The notes: generated by a model from the letters alone, not told the origin. A stretch of 64,000 nt of DNA from Paenibacillus sp. FSL A5-0031 (GCF_001956295.1 NZ_MRTD01000022.1:1-64000); one strand, 5' to 3'. Shown: positions 50,072 to 60,017, counted from the stretch's first letter. Translations and numbers: made by a program.

Positions 50072-51760
50072 TTATTCTCCAAGAATAGTTCTGTTAGCAT
50101 GCCATCTTTCAGTACGCCATTCTAGAAGCTCTTTGTATTTATACGAATTAGCTTTCTTCTCAGCTGCATCTAGAATACGATCAACATCTGCATCACTCTT
50201 AGCTGTAGTTGATTCTGCTAGAGTCTCAAGAGTAAGATCGACAATTTGTTGTCTGGTATCACCGTATGGAGAATCCGGCTCAATATTAATGTTGGTAAGC
50301 GCTGTTGTATCATTAGATGACGGCCAAGTAATATCTCTCTGCCAACGTGCTGCCCAGTTTTGTTTTTCTAATGGCAGTGAATTAACGTATTTCAATTTTG
50401 CTGGGTCGATATACGATACGTTTCCTACGATGTGAACAACATCGTTTGCAGCTTGAATTGCTGTTACTTCCTCTTCATTGTAGTTTTCAGTGAAGATTGG
50501 TTGTTCATTTTCATCGAAACCTTTCCAGTTGCCGCCCTCAGGTCCGAAGAATGAGATTGTCATGCCTTCAGGTCCTGTCATCCAATCAAGTGCTGCGAAG
50601 ATTTTTTCTGGATCTTTTGCATGTTTAGTAATCGTCACAACGTTCCAACCAAGTGCATCGTAACCACCTGCAAAGATTTTGTTCTTATCAAGTCCAGCTT
50701 TGCGAACAGGCCAAATCATGAAATAACCAGCATTTGGATCTGCCTTTCTAAGCTCAGAATCTCCGCGTGAAGCAAACGTAGTAACGCCTGATCCTGCATA
50801 AACAGCTACTTTACCGGTTACGATTTTTTCCGCAACGACATCTCTCGTTTGTGTCCACCAATCTTGTGCGATCAGCTTCTCACGGTACAATTTTGCAAGG
50901 TATTTTTGAGACTCACGGAAAGAAGGATCTGTAAAGAATGAAACGAGATTATCGTCTTTGATCACACCCTGTACATCACTGCTTAATGATTTGTAAAGGT
51001 TGTTTTCTCCAAATCCTGCGTAAACAACGCCTTGTCCTTGAATTTCAGAACCACGATCCAGTTCCAATGGAATCATATCCGTGTATTTCTCTTTTACTAA
51101 TTTTAGGTATGCGTACAAATCATCAAATGTTTCAAGTGCTGGCGATCCAAGCTCAGCATACACTTTTTTGTTCACTACATAACCAGCTGTACTAGTTGGT
51201 TTATCTGTGTACCAGTTAGGGAATTTGTACAGCTTGCCATCCGCGGAACGAAGAAGTTCCATGGACTTAGGATTAAGATATTTCTTCAAATTTGGATACT
51301 TATCAAGATAAGGATCAAGCGCTACGAGCTGATCATTTGCAATAAGTCTTTCAATATCCGGATTGTAACGATCACCATAAATAACATCTGGCATTTGACT
51401 AGAGTCAGCCATAAAGGTCTGCATCAGCTGTGCAGAGTTCCCTTTTGCGTGTATCGGTTTGATCGTTACTTGTTTATTTTCTTTCAAGTATTTCCAAAAA
51501 GGGTTTGCATCCATGGTGTCAGGAAAATCTTGCCAGCTGTAGTGCGTATAAGCTGAGAATTCAATCGGGCTAGAACCAAATACCCATGATTGATCTGCTG
51601 GAGCGTCTGTAGCCTCACTCCCTTTATTTGTGTTCGTTGCTGAATCTGTTGCTGCTGGTTTTGGATCATTGCCCCCCGAATTGCTGCATCCTGCAAGTAC
51701 AGTTACCAGTAGAAATACCGCAGAGACTACCATTAACAGCGGCTTTTTCATTTTCTTCAT
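50072..51760 (-). CDS. Extracellular solute-binding lipoprotein of a sugar ABC importer (LplA-like)
   Basis: A 562-residue binding lipoprotein with lipobox Cys25 (TVLAGC) and a Lys-rich N-terminus. The ATG at 51760 has GAGGGG upstream; the frame extends to 51799 without a ribosome site. Conserved stretches include MPDVIYGDRYNPDIERL, KLYKFPNWYTDKPTSTAGYVVNKKVYAELGSP and LDWMTGPEGMTISFFGPEGG. Large binding proteins of this sort, with LplB/LplC-type permeases and no own ATPase, commonly take up oligosaccharides and share a house-keeping MsmX-type ATPase; none is encoded here. It is the third gene of the importer operon. Confidence 0.92.
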   Translation of the reverse strand: MKKMKKPLLMVVSAVFLLVTVLAGCSNSGGNDPKPAATDSATNTNKGSEATDAPADQSWVFGSSPIEFSAYTHYSWQDFPDTMDANPFWKYLKENKQVTIKPIHAKGNSAQLMQTFMADSSQMPDVIYGDRYNPDIERLIANDQLVALDPYLDKYPNLKKYLNPKSMELLRSADGKLYKFPNWYTDKPTSTAGYVVNKKVYAELGSPALETFDDLYAYLKLVKEKYTDMIPLELDRGSEIQGQGVVYAGFGENNLYKSLSSDVQGVIKDDNLVSFFTDPSFRESQKYLAKLYREKLIAQDWWTQTRDVVAEKIVTGKVAVYAGSGVTTFASRGDSELRKADPNAGYFMIWPVRKAGLDKNKIFAGGYDALGWNVVTITKHAKDPEKIFAALDWMTGPEGMTISFFGPEGGNWKGFDENEQPIFTENYNEEEVTAIQAANDVVHIVGNVSYIDPAKLKYVNSLPLEKQNWAARWQRDITWPSSNDTTALTNINIEPDSPYGDTRQQIVDLTLETLAESTTAKSDADVDRILDAAEKKANSYKYKELLEWRTERWHANRTILGE

Positions 51761-51832
51761 GCTGATTTTACCCCTCTCATGATTAATATATATGTCCAAA
51801 GCGACATTCGCCTTAAACCGCTGGTCAACAAG

Positions 51833-52729
51833 CTATTCTTTTAGAGATCCAACCATAACACCCTTCATGAAAAATCTTTGAAGAAAAGGATATACAGCGA
51901 TAATGGGAAGTGACACAATCATAATCATTGCGCTAATAAGAGATTTGGAGGTAAGGGCTTTCGATGCCATTTTCTCACTAGCAATGCTGTCATTTCCGAT
52001 CGCATCCGTTAGAACATTAGAGTTCAGTACTTTCCGCAATATCGTTTGAATAGGCAGCAAATCTTGATTAGAAACATAGATCGATGGCGCAAACCAATCA
52101 TTCCAATGGGCAATGGCTGTAAACAAACCAAGTGTGGCGATTACTGGCATAGACAACGGGAGCGCCATTTTGAAAAATATGCCCCAGTTGCTGCAGCCGT
52201 CAATTTGAGCCGACTCTTCCAATCCCACAGGCAAGCTCTTAAAGAAGGTTCGGAATACGATCATATTCCATACACTGATTAGACCGGGAATAATGTAAAC
52301 AAGGAAACTGTTCATCAAACCGAGTGATTTAATCAATAGAAAGGTTGGAATCAACCCGCCGCCGAAGTACATCGTAAAGATGAAATAAAAGGAATAATAG
52401 CCACGACCCATTAAATAGTTTTTGGACATGCCATACGCGAGCAATGCAGTCAAAAAAGTTGCTGATATGGTTCCAATGATCGTTCGGCTAAAGGAAATGT
52501 AAAATGCATTTAAAATTTTGTCATCTTGAAAAACAATTTCATAGTTTGCAAATGTAAACATCCTTGGCCAAAATGTAATGCCGCCTTTGGCAGTATCTGT
52601 TCCTTCATTCAACGAAACAACGAGTGTATTCCAGAACGGATACAATGCGGAGAAAGCTAACAAAATGAGGAACACATATATGCATACAACCATAGCTCGG
52701 TCGTTATAGCTCAAACGCTTGAAAGTCAA
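51833..52729 (-). CDS. Carbohydrate ABC transporter permease (LplC/MalG-like)
   Basis: A 298-residue inner-membrane permease with six helices. The family's EAA loop appears as LEESAQIDGCSNWGIFFKMALPLSMPVIA, with the conserved Gly before the ATPase contact. It begins with ALYPFWNTLVVSLNEGTDTAKGGITFWPRMFTF-type sequence characteristic of LplC relatives. The start is TTG with GGGGGCG seven bases upstream. It sits between the LplB-like permease and binding-protein genes and forms the heterodimeric pore with the former. Confidence 0.92.
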   Translation of the reverse strand: MTFKRLSYNDRAMVVCIYVFLILLAFSALYPFWNTLVVSLNEGTDTAKGGITFWPRMFTFANYEIVFQDDKILNAFYISFSRTIIGTISATFLTALLAYGMSKNYLMGRGYYSFYFIFTMYFGGGLIPTFLLIKSLGLMNSFLVYIIPGLISVWNMIVFRTFFKSLPVGLEESAQIDGCSNWGIFFKMALPLSMPVIATLGLFTAIAHWNDWFAPSIYVSNQDLLPIQTILRKVLNSNVLTDAIGNDSIASEKMASKALTSKSLISAMIMIVSLPIIAVYPFLQRFFMKGVMVGSLKE

Positions 52730-52760
52730 TTGGTTTCGCCCCCAGTTATGAAGTAATGTT

Positions 52761-53738
52761 CTACCATAAGCCGTTGCCGGACCTACGGGCTAGGTAGTTA
52801 GCCGCCGTCAAGAGCAATACGCTAATCACTGCTCTAAATAAACCAACTGCAACACCGTAAGAAAATTTCCCATTCTGCAGGCCGACCCGATATACATAAG
52901 TATCAATAACATCCGACACCGGTCTTAGAATTGGATTCTGGGCAAGGATCAAAATATCTTCAAAACCAGCACTCAATAAATTCCCCATTGCTAGAATCAT
53001 AAAGATGATAATAACCGGCATAATCGTTGGTATCGTTATGAGATAAATTTGCTTAAACTTGCTGGCTCCATCAATATCTGCCGCTTCATACAAATGCGGA
53101 TCTACACCTGCGATTGCAGCAAGGTAAATAATCGAGCCAAAGCCGATTTCCTTCCATACCGTGGTCGAAACCAGTATGCCCCAGAAGTATTCCTTTAGGG
53201 ACAGGAAGTTGACCGGTTCATCTATCGCTCCAACACCTTCGAGCAGCATATTGACACTGCCGTTTTCAGTTGAAAGCAACGCCATAACCATACCGCCTAC
53301 AATAACCCATGACATGAAGTACGGTAGATATGTAATTGTTTGTACGACTCTCTTAAACATCATATGCCTTACTTCATTCAGCATTAGCGCCAATATAATC
53401 GGTGCTGGAAAACCTATTAATAGCTTTAAAAGGCTTATCATAAGTGTATTTCTCATGACCGTAGCGATATCAGGTGCAGTAAGGAACGCTTCAAAATGTT
53501 TAAAGCCCACCCAAGGGTTATCGAATATTCTCGATCCCGTAAAAAGGTTGTAATCCATAAACGCCGTCAATACACCATACATAGGTATATAGGCAAATAC
53601 GAATATCAGCAAAATACCCGGCCACACCATCAATTGCACATCCATTTGCTTCATCAGACGGTTGAAAAAGGTTTTTTTTCTCGGGCTGTTCTCCGACGGA
53701 GTCGCTGTGTACTTTACCTTCGTTGTTGCTTGCGACAT
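52761..53738 (-). CDS. Carbohydrate ABC transporter permease (LplB/MalF-like)
   Basis: A 325-residue permease with six helices. The start of the membrane part is VWPGILLIFVFAYIPMYGVLTAFMDY, and the EAA loop is LYEAADIDGASKFKQIYLITIPTIMPVII. The ATG at 53738 is six bases after GGGAGG; the ATG two codons earlier overlaps that site. It is the first gene of the leftward importer operon (this gene, LplC-like, binding protein). The cargo is probably an oligosaccharide or glycan breakdown product; specificity cannot be read from the permease. Confidence 0.92.
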   Translation of the reverse strand: MSQATTKVKYTATPSENSPRKKTFFNRLMKQMDVQLMVWPGILLIFVFAYIPMYGVLTAFMDYNLFTGSRIFDNPWVGFKHFEAFLTAPDIATVMRNTLMISLLKLLIGFPAPIILALMLNEVRHMMFKRVVQTITYLPYFMSWVIVGGMVMALLSTENGSVNMLLEGVGAIDEPVNFLSLKEYFWGILVSTTVWKEIGFGSIIYLAAIAGVDPHLYEAADIDGASKFKQIYLITIPTIMPVIIIFMILAMGNLLSAGFEDILILAQNPILRPVSDVIDTYVYRVGLQNGKFSYGVAVGLFRAVISVLLLTAANYLARRSGNGLW

Positions 53739-53988
53739 GCTCATCCTCCCATAATAAAATGATATAATTTTTGCAAATTAGCACTGAAGCGTCCTGCATC
53801 TTCAGCAGCAAATGCCGTTCATTAGGCTCATTTACATTCTAACTCTGTCAAAAAGTTGAAACTATATAATAAAAACCCGATTTTTTATACTTTCACAGGC
53901 TTTTATGATAAATTCGATCATTTTATTGATTTTTGCAAACAAAATCGGCGAGGATGGTTTCAAAAATGGCCTTAAAATGACAAAAAAA

Positions 53989-54008
53989 ACACGCCTTAAA
54001 AGGCGTGT
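53989..54008 (-). terminator. Terminator after the UbiD family gene
   Basis: ACACGCCTT (53989-53997) pairs with AAGGCGTGT (54000-54008). Leftward reading ends in a run of eight T (53982-53989). Confidence 0.9.
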
Positions 54009-54022
54009 CGTGTGTTGTAAAG

Positions 54023-55855
54023 CTATATGTTCAATCCACCCAAGCTGGCACCTTTAACAAATAATCGCTCGATGCTCTTCAGAACCGAAGGATCTGGAAT
54101 TAATGGCGGTGCTTGATGCGGTTTAATACGAGCGTCAATAATCAAATTGTCACAAGCCCAATGCTTGTTCTCATAATGACTATTCACGCCATACATATCG
54201 TGTGATGGATTGCTGCGCGTAAAGGTAACCCATAGGAAGTTTTTAATCGTCTCGCTAATGAAATGACTATCATCACCTACTATAATCATAGGGCATGAAG
54301 AAAGAGCTCCCTTTTCTTGTATAGCATCACATAACGATTGCATTTCCTGCTTAGCACTGGCATAACTCACAAATGTAGAGCCTTGGATGACTACAACTCC
54401 CGGCATGACCATACGCGCATTCTCAAATCCGCTTATTTCTTTGAAAACATCGGGCACTTCTGTACATAAGTCTCTTTTTTTGTCCCCATATGCTGCGATG
54501 ACTACTTTACTGCCGCTGTTTAATCCCGTACCCGAATAATCGAGTGTATCAATCGTCGTATTTGTATGGAAATGAATGTCTCGGCTAAGGTCGATACGTT
54601 CTAGTATATACGTTAAAAAATCCACTTCATCATGTGAATCCAGCGGCCTTTGATCTTCAGCTGTAATAAATAGATATTTGGCCAAGCTCAGTTGTCCTGT
54701 ACCCAGAATACGATTGGCAATGGTGAGCAGCTCTGCTGGCTGTTTCACTTGCTGATAAGGCGTGTACCGTTCGCTGCCTATTGCAAAGAGCAGAGGATGA
54801 ACACCCGCTGCATCTACAGCATGCACTTCCTTTACACCAGGAATTTCTTGTCTAATCGCATCACCTGTCAGCTCATGAATGAGCTCTCCAAACGCAGTAT
54901 CCTCCTGCGGCGGGCGGCCAACAACGGTAAATGGCCAAATCGCTCCCGGCTTCGCGTACACTTTATGAACTTTCATGACAGGGAAAGGATGAGTAAGACT
55001 GTAATACCCCAAATGATCACCAAATGGTCCCTCGGGTTTCGTCTCGCCTTGATGAATTTCTCCAGTTATAACAAAATCAGCATCGTTGCTAATACAGAAC
55101 CCATCCAAATAACTGTAGCGAAAACGGTGCCCTGACAGCATTCCGGCAACAGTCATCTCTGTCAGCCCTTCCGGCAGCGGCATAACAGCTGCCAGCGTAT
55201 GTGCTGGAGGGCCGCCTACAAAACAGCTCACTTTTAAAGGGATACCCTTTTTATTCGTTTTATCTTGATGCACGCCGATGCCGCGATGAATCTGATAATG
55301 TACGCCAATTTCTTTGTTCGTTTCATAATCATTGCCGCTCAGCTGTACACGATACATACCCAAATTGGAGTTCATTATCCCTGGCTTGTCCGGATCTTCC
55401 GTGTAGACTTGAGGCAGGGTTACAAATGCACCGCCATCCATTGGCCAGCTTTGAATAAGCGGCAAATCCGAAATTTGTATTTCCTGCGCGGTTACTGGCA
55501 GACTGCTCGACTTCTTAACCGGAAGAGCTTTCCAAGCGGCCAAACCGGTTCTGACATGCTTAAACGGATTTTTTAATGCCTTCATGGGATCATTGCGCAG
55601 CTCCATCACACTTTGCACCGATTCCCAAGTGTTGCGGAATATGAATTTGCTGCGCTCTACCGTTCCGAACAAATTAGAAACTGCCCGGAATTTAGAGCCT
55701 TTTACATTTTCGAATAGCAGCGCTGGACCGCCAGCCTCATAAACTTTCATATGGATAGCAGCCATCTCAAGATACGGGTCAACTTCTTCTTTTATACGAA
55801 CCAAATGTCCGTTTTTCTCTAAATCAATGACACATTCTTCTAAATTGCGATACAT
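54023..55855 (-). CDS. UbiD family decarboxylase
   Basis: A 610-residue protein of the UbiD family, which uses prenylated FMN to decarboxylate aromatic or unsaturated acids reversibly. Marks: GPALLFENVKGSKFRAVSNLFG, VHYQIHRGIGVHQ, PEGPFGDHLGYYSLTHPFPVMKVHKVYAK (active-site Glu in PEGPF), WPFTVVGRPPQEDTAFGEL and a C-terminal HWACDNLIIDARIKPH. It is longer than the phenolic acid decarboxylase subunit BsdC. No UbiX-type prenyltransferase gene is in the window, so cofactor supply must be elsewhere. GGAG precedes the ATG. It is a single-gene unit with its own terminator; the substrate is unknown. Confidence 0.93.
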   Translation of the reverse strand: MYRNLEECVIDLEKNGHLVRIKEEVDPYLEMAAIHMKVYEAGGPALLFENVKGSKFRAVSNLFGTVERSKFIFRNTWESVQSVMELRNDPMKALKNPFKHVRTGLAAWKALPVKKSSSLPVTAQEIQISDLPLIQSWPMDGGAFVTLPQVYTEDPDKPGIMNSNLGMYRVQLSGNDYETNKEIGVHYQIHRGIGVHQDKTNKKGIPLKVSCFVGGPPAHTLAAVMPLPEGLTEMTVAGMLSGHRFRYSYLDGFCISNDADFVITGEIHQGETKPEGPFGDHLGYYSLTHPFPVMKVHKVYAKPGAIWPFTVVGRPPQEDTAFGELIHELTGDAIRQEIPGVKEVHAVDAAGVHPLLFAIGSERYTPYQQVKQPAELLTIANRILGTGQLSLAKYLFITAEDQRPLDSHDEVDFLTYILERIDLSRDIHFHTNTTIDTLDYSGTGLNSGSKVVIAAYGDKKRDLCTEVPDVFKEISGFENARMVMPGVVVIQGSTFVSYASAKQEMQSLCDAIQEKGALSSCPMIIVGDDSHFISETIKNFLWVTFTRSNPSHDMYGVNSHYENKHWACDNLIIDARIKPHQAPPLIPDPSVLKSIERLFVKGASLGGLNI

Positions 55856-55991
55856 TTGAAATTCTCCAATCTCAGCCTGATAGGGTGATCAAAACTCACG
55901 CTCTTTTTATTAAAATTAATTCATATTGTTGCCTATTGTCAAACGCGATCAAAAACCAAATGTTACATACGGCCACGCTTTCGCAAATAAC

Positions 55992-56019
55992 AAAAATACG
56001 CCATAAATGGCGTATTTTT
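55992..56019 (-). terminator. Terminator after the third PhyH gene
   Basis: AAAAATACGCCA (55992-56003) and TGGCGTATTTTT (56008-56019) form a perfect 12-bp stem with a TAAA loop, about 95 bases beyond the PhyH stop. Confidence 0.85.
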
Positions 56020-56112
56020 ATCATCTTATTAACGAAGTTTATAGTATTGATTATATACTTACTCTACTACAAAAGTATAGGCAGGCATCCTTTAACAGAC
56101 GCCTCTCTTGCC

Positions 56113-56970
56113 TTACAATTCGCTTTTTGCAGTATACAATACAGGCCATGCTTCGCCCTCGTATATTTCTCCCTCTCTTCCGTTCATCATCTGTGCATTA
56201 AAATGATTATTGCCTTTAGCGTCGTATTTATATTTGGTTTCACCCGTCATGAGATGAACCGCCATCGAGCGGCGTGCTTGATCACTCGTATTAGGCCCGC
56301 TTCCATGAATGGTCAATGCATGATGAAAGCTTACTTGTCCAGCTTTCATAATAACAGGTACTGTTGAAAACTTTTCGTTTTCCGGAATGTCCATTGCTTG
56401 CTGCTGCTTCTCCAAATTTTGCTCGAAGAAATCATTTACATTCAACAAGCCCCACTTGTGGCTGCGCGGCACCATCTGCATACAGCCATTCGATAGATCC
56501 ACATCCGTAAATGCAACCCAAGCCGTAATGAGCGTCGGCCCCGCGCAGCATTGCCAGTAAGCGTAATCTTGGTGCCAGCCTACATTTGCTGTTTCCTTAC
56601 CTGTACCTCTTCCTGGTTTATACAGCAGCTGATCATGAAACAACCTTATCGTTTCCGTCTCCATCAGAGCAGCGGCAATTCCTCCGATCGTAGCGTTTAC
56701 TGCTACGTTACGCAAAGTCAGATCTGACCAATGCGAATTATCTGTTTTCCTCAGAGCCCGCGGATTATCCTGTCCCTCCAGCCAATTGCATACCGGCGCT
56801 TTTCCAGTCTCGTATTCGCCGCGATATAGACGATCCTGATGTGCAACGATTTCCGCTAGCTCATCCTCAGAGAAAATAATAGGCGAAATCCAGTAACCAT
56901 TTTCAGAAAAAAATGTGACATCTTCTTGTGCAGGGAGACAATCTTTACGCAGTTGACCATTCATAGACAT
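56113..56970 (-). CDS. Phytanoyl-CoA dioxygenase (PhyH) family oxygenase
   Basis: A 285-residue 2-oxoglutarate/Fe(II) oxygenase. The triad is H133-x-D135 and H222; the 2-oxoglutarate Arg is R233 or R234. The helix-strand region CMQMVPRSHKWG is typical. The ATG at 56970 is preferred since GAGGTG lies six bases upstream. It diverges from an AraC gene at 57151 across about 180 bp, the third PhyH/AraC pairing in the window, though without an isomerase here. The three PhyH proteins differ strongly, so they probably act on different substrates. Confidence 0.9.
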   Translation of the reverse strand: MSMNGQLRKDCLPAQEDVTFFSENGYWISPIIFSEDELAEIVAHQDRLYRGEYETGKAPVCNWLEGQDNPRALRKTDNSHWSDLTLRNVAVNATIGGIAAALMETETIRLFHDQLLYKPGRGTGKETANVGWHQDYAYWQCCAGPTLITAWVAFTDVDLSNGCMQMVPRSHKWGLLNVNDFFEQNLEKQQQAMDIPENEKFSTVPVIMKAGQVSFHHALTIHGSGPNTSDQARRSMAVHLMTGETKYKYDAKGNNHFNAQMMNGREGEIYEGEAWPVLYTAKSEL

Positions 56971-57150
56971 ATTATGCACCTCATGCATTCATATTTTAAA
57001 CATATGATCATTATAAACCGGTTAAAATACGTTGTATTTTGCAATTCCATGCATAGATTTAAAGTTCTTGATCATCATTGCTTGTTGTGATTTTGTGCTG
57101 AAAAGGTATAATCGGAGGTAATTGTTTTGAAAAGGAGAAGAGGTCATCGC

Positions 57151-58044
57151 ATGAAGGAAATTAAATCATTAAAGAACGAGGTACCCAAACAGCATCTTGT
57201 TATTGAGAACGAAAGTGAGTTTCGTATTGAATTGCCCTTCGATTCTGATGCGAGCCATATTTATTATCTCGGTGTGAACCATTATGAAAACTGGAGCACA
57301 TCGATTCATTATCATGATCATTTCGAATTGTGCTACGTGGATGAAGGGTACAGCCAGTACAAAATCGATAAAACGGTTTATGAAATTGAGAAAGGCCAGC
57401 TCCTGCTTACTAAGCCTGAAGAAATTCATTTTGGATTAGCAGGAAAACATAAGCCTTTCAAGCTCTATTACATCGGGTTTAGGCTGGAGCGGCTACATTC
57501 CTTGTTTCCTGAATTTTACCGGATTGGACTTCAACGAATCGCTCATGATCAAGATAGCCGAGTAAAAGCACTATTCGAGCATATGATTACCGAAATTAAA
57601 AATAAAGCTTATTTAAGCTTGCCTATGGTGGAAGGGTTGTTTCAACAGCTGCTTGTGACGACGCTGCGAAATTTTCTTGATCCAGCATTAGCAGCAGAGG
57701 CCCCTCCGAGGCCGCTTAACGACGCGATTACTGAAGTAATGAATCAGCTGCATCGTGAGGTTCGTTATAACTATGATCCCGAGCAGCTAGCGAAATCTAT
57801 CCATATTAGCCGCTCCCATCTCGCAAGGGAATTCAAAAATGCCGTTGGCATTCCCCTTGGTGAATATATTCGTCACTTATGCTTGGATAAAGCGAAGTCT
57901 GAGCTTCGAAGCACATCGAAAGCGATCTCGCAAATCGCAGAAGAGCTGCAATTCTCATCCATTCATACGTTTAGCATATTTTTCAAACGATTTACAGGGC
58001 AAACGCCAACTCTCTATCGTCAATCTACAAAATCTAATCTATAA
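57151..58044 (+). CDS. AraC family transcriptional regulator
   Basis: A 297-residue AraC regulator with a cupin-like sensor half (HYHDHFELCYVDEGYSQYKIDKTVYEIEKGQLLL) and a double helix-turn-helix (QLAKSIHISRSHLAREFKNAVG, then QIAEELQFSSIHTFSIFFKRFTG and TPTLYRQ). The ATG at 57151 has AGAGGT six bases upstream; the frame also extends to a TTG at 57127. It diverges from the PhyH gene and is its probable regulator. Confidence 0.88.
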   Translation: MKEIKSLKNEVPKQHLVIENESEFRIELPFDSDASHIYYLGVNHYENWSTSIHYHDHFELCYVDEGYSQYKIDKTVYEIEKGQLLLTKPEEIHFGLAGKHKPFKLYYIGFRLERLHSLFPEFYRIGLQRIAHDQDSRVKALFEHMITEIKNKAYLSLPMVEGLFQQLLVTTLRNFLDPALAAEAPPRPLNDAITEVMNQLHREVRYNYDPEQLAKSIHISRSHLAREFKNAVGIPLGEYIRHLCLDKAKSELRSTSKAISQIAEELQFSSIHTFSIFFKRFTGQTPTLYRQSTKSNL

Positions 58045-58146
58045 ATAAATGCAGGACTTTTAATCTCATGTCCAGCCCAAAGAAGCCTTCCCATCGGCAT
58101 GACAGGAAAGCTCCATCTGGATAAATAAAAGGGACAGCATACAAGT

Positions 58147-59190
58147 TTATTTCATCCTTACACTATAAAACCTCATTGCACGAGGCACTCCCTTGATTTC
58201 TAATTTGCCTGCGTAAATAAGCTCGCGCAATCTAAATTCAAAATATTGATCCCCTACATATTGTTCACAGTAGCCGAGTGCCTGTCCGACTACTCTGGCA
58301 GCTTTAATAAATTCGCCTTTAGGCTTTTCACTCAGCAGCTGCTCTACCGTCTCTAATAAATAGGCATCAAAATAATGTTCGTCAACGCCAACCAGTTTGT
58401 TGTCGTGCCAAATGCGCAGCACCTCTTGCTGCTCGGCAAGCGTTAACCATTCACGCTCCAGCTGCTCTCTTGTTTCACGGGATAACGGACCATTTTCCTC
58501 CGACTCGCCAAATACAGCCTGCAGCTTTTCTATCGGAACTTCTCCTAAATGAATATAATCGATAAATCTATCCGGTGTATTAAACCTTCTGCTGCAAGCA
58601 TCCTCCGCATTAAAAACAAAAACCTTATTCAAGCAATTTCTGAGCAAATAAATGGTATAGCGCAAACCAGCATAATCATGAGCATTGTTACCAACCCAAA
58701 GTACAATGGAGGCTTCTGCTGGAATTTGGGCAATTATACTTTTAGGATAAACTTCCTCTTCTACATCATCTTCTGGACTATCGTAGCCATTATTAATATG
58801 ATCTCTCAGCCATTCGTATCTTTTCTTTCTTCCCTCCTCCTCATGAAGCTGCCAAATCGGTCCTATCGAGTATCTGTCATTAAATGAGACAACTTTGTTT
58901 GTATCCGATAATCCCATCTGCTTTACTGCATATCTCAAACTACCAGCAGCTGAGTCCCCAAATAAAATATGAATCTTAGCGGCGTCTGCACTCCATTCTC
59001 CAGTCTTCTCATTGTTTTGAGCAAGGAGCAAATCATCGTAAAATCCCTTCAAGTTATGGAAGATATTCTCTTCCAATTGTTTATTTCCGTTAGCTAAATC
59101 AATTTGAAACATAACCAGCTTAAGAGCCGTCCTTACATCCTCCGATGACAGCTCATCGATCACATTACGTATTTCCATCACTTTTTTCAA
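58147..59190 (-). CDS. DUF1835 domain protein
   Basis: A protein of about 347 residues. The DUF1835 region is at about 70-190: IHILFGDSAAGSLRYAVKQ, VVSFNDRYSIGPIWQLHEEEGRKKRYEWL and ASIVLWVGNNAHDYAGLRYTIYLLRN. A DUF3658-like C-terminal region follows (about 220-345). An N-terminal helical extension of about 65 residues precedes them. Function of the family is unknown. The start is set at the TTG at 59190, nine bases after AGGAG, because the TTG three codons earlier abuts that site. It follows the GNAT gene in the same direction after about 55 bases. Confidence 0.85.
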   Translation of the reverse strand: MKKVMEIRNVIDELSSEDVRTALKLVMFQIDLANGNKQLEENIFHNLKGFYDDLLLAQNNEKTGEWSADAAKIHILFGDSAAGSLRYAVKQMGLSDTNKVVSFNDRYSIGPIWQLHEEEGRKKRYEWLRDHINNGYDSPEDDVEEEVYPKSIIAQIPAEASIVLWVGNNAHDYAGLRYTIYLLRNCLNKVFVFNAEDACSRRFNTPDRFIDYIHLGEVPIEKLQAVFGESEENGPLSRETREQLEREWLTLAEQQEVLRIWHDNKLVGVDEHYFDAYLLETVEQLLSEKPKGEFIKAARVVGQALGYCEQYVGDQYFEFRLRELIYAGKLEIKGVPRAMRFYSVRMK

Positions 59191-59246
59191 AATGTTCAAC
59201 TCCTGTTCTTCACTTTTTACTAATCAATAAAGCGATCTTCATTCCT

Positions 59247-60017
59247 TTATTTTGGTGATACACATGGATAAGAATAAGCCAGAAGATCAAAGCCCCTTTT
59301 CTTCAAAATAGGAAGACTCATCGGACTAGCATCTACCGTCAGCAAGCGAAATCCATTTTCCCAAGCTGCCTGTGCTCGTACAGCAAGTAAAGAAGTATAC
59401 ATCCCTTTGTTTCGATAAGCCGACAAGGTTGACCCGCCCCATAAGCTTCCAAAGGAAGTTCCATTATGCAAATACATCCAAGCTGCACTGACTGCTTTTC
59501 CATCTTCATAAGCTGCATAGATAAACAGGCTATCCGGATCATTTTTCAGATTTCGTATTAATTCCTCTCCAAGCTCGCGATGTGATTCTCCCCAAATTTC
59601 TTCTTCCAGTAAGACGATGTCATTGATTCCTGCTTCATCGGCGATTCGAATGATAGAGGATGGAATTTCACAGGATAACATAAAATCACCTTCTGTTAGC
59701 TGCATAACCATCAATCCCTCGGGATCTCCAATCGTAAATCCATGCTCACTAAGCTTATCCTTTAAATTGGCAGGCTGATCGTAGTCATATAGCTTCCACT
59801 CAAACCGCTGATCCAATTGCTTAAAGTAAGATAGCTGCTCATTAATCGCATGTTGAACCGTTTCATTTGTTAATGCTGAGTAGGTTACATAACCTTCACC
59901 GCCTGTAAGGGAAACCTGCCTTATCAGTCCACCTTCTTCTTCACGGCGAAAGCCAGCAATGGTCTGATCTATCCGTTGTTCCTTATTAAACAATGCTATA
60001 AGCTGTTCTTTATTCAT
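59247..60017 (-). CDS. GNAT family N-acetyltransferase
   Basis: A 256-residue protein. The C-terminal 130 residues form the acetyl-CoA-binding GNAT core: AAYEDGKAVSAAWMYLHNGTSFGSLWGGSTLSAYRNKGMYTSLLAVRAQAAWENGFRLLTVDASPMSLPILKKRGF in shortened sense, with the Q/R-x-x-G-x-G/A loop as YRNKGMY. The N-terminal half resembles the degenerate GNAT-like half of two-domain members. GGAGGCA precedes the ATG. The substrate cannot be inferred. It is cotranscribed with the downstream DUF1835 gene. Confidence 0.88.
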   Translation of the reverse strand: MNKEQLIALFNKEQRIDQTIAGFRREEEGGLIRQVSLTGGEGYVTYSALTNETVQHAINEQLSYFKQLDQRFEWKLYDYDQPANLKDKLSEHGFTIGDPEGLMVMQLTEGDFMLSCEIPSSIIRIADEAGINDIVLLEEEIWGESHRELGEELIRNLKNDPDSLFIYAAYEDGKAVSAAWMYLHNGTSFGSLWGGSTLSAYRNKGMYTSLLAVRAQAAWENGFRLLTVDASPMSLPILKKRGFDLLAYSYPCVSPK

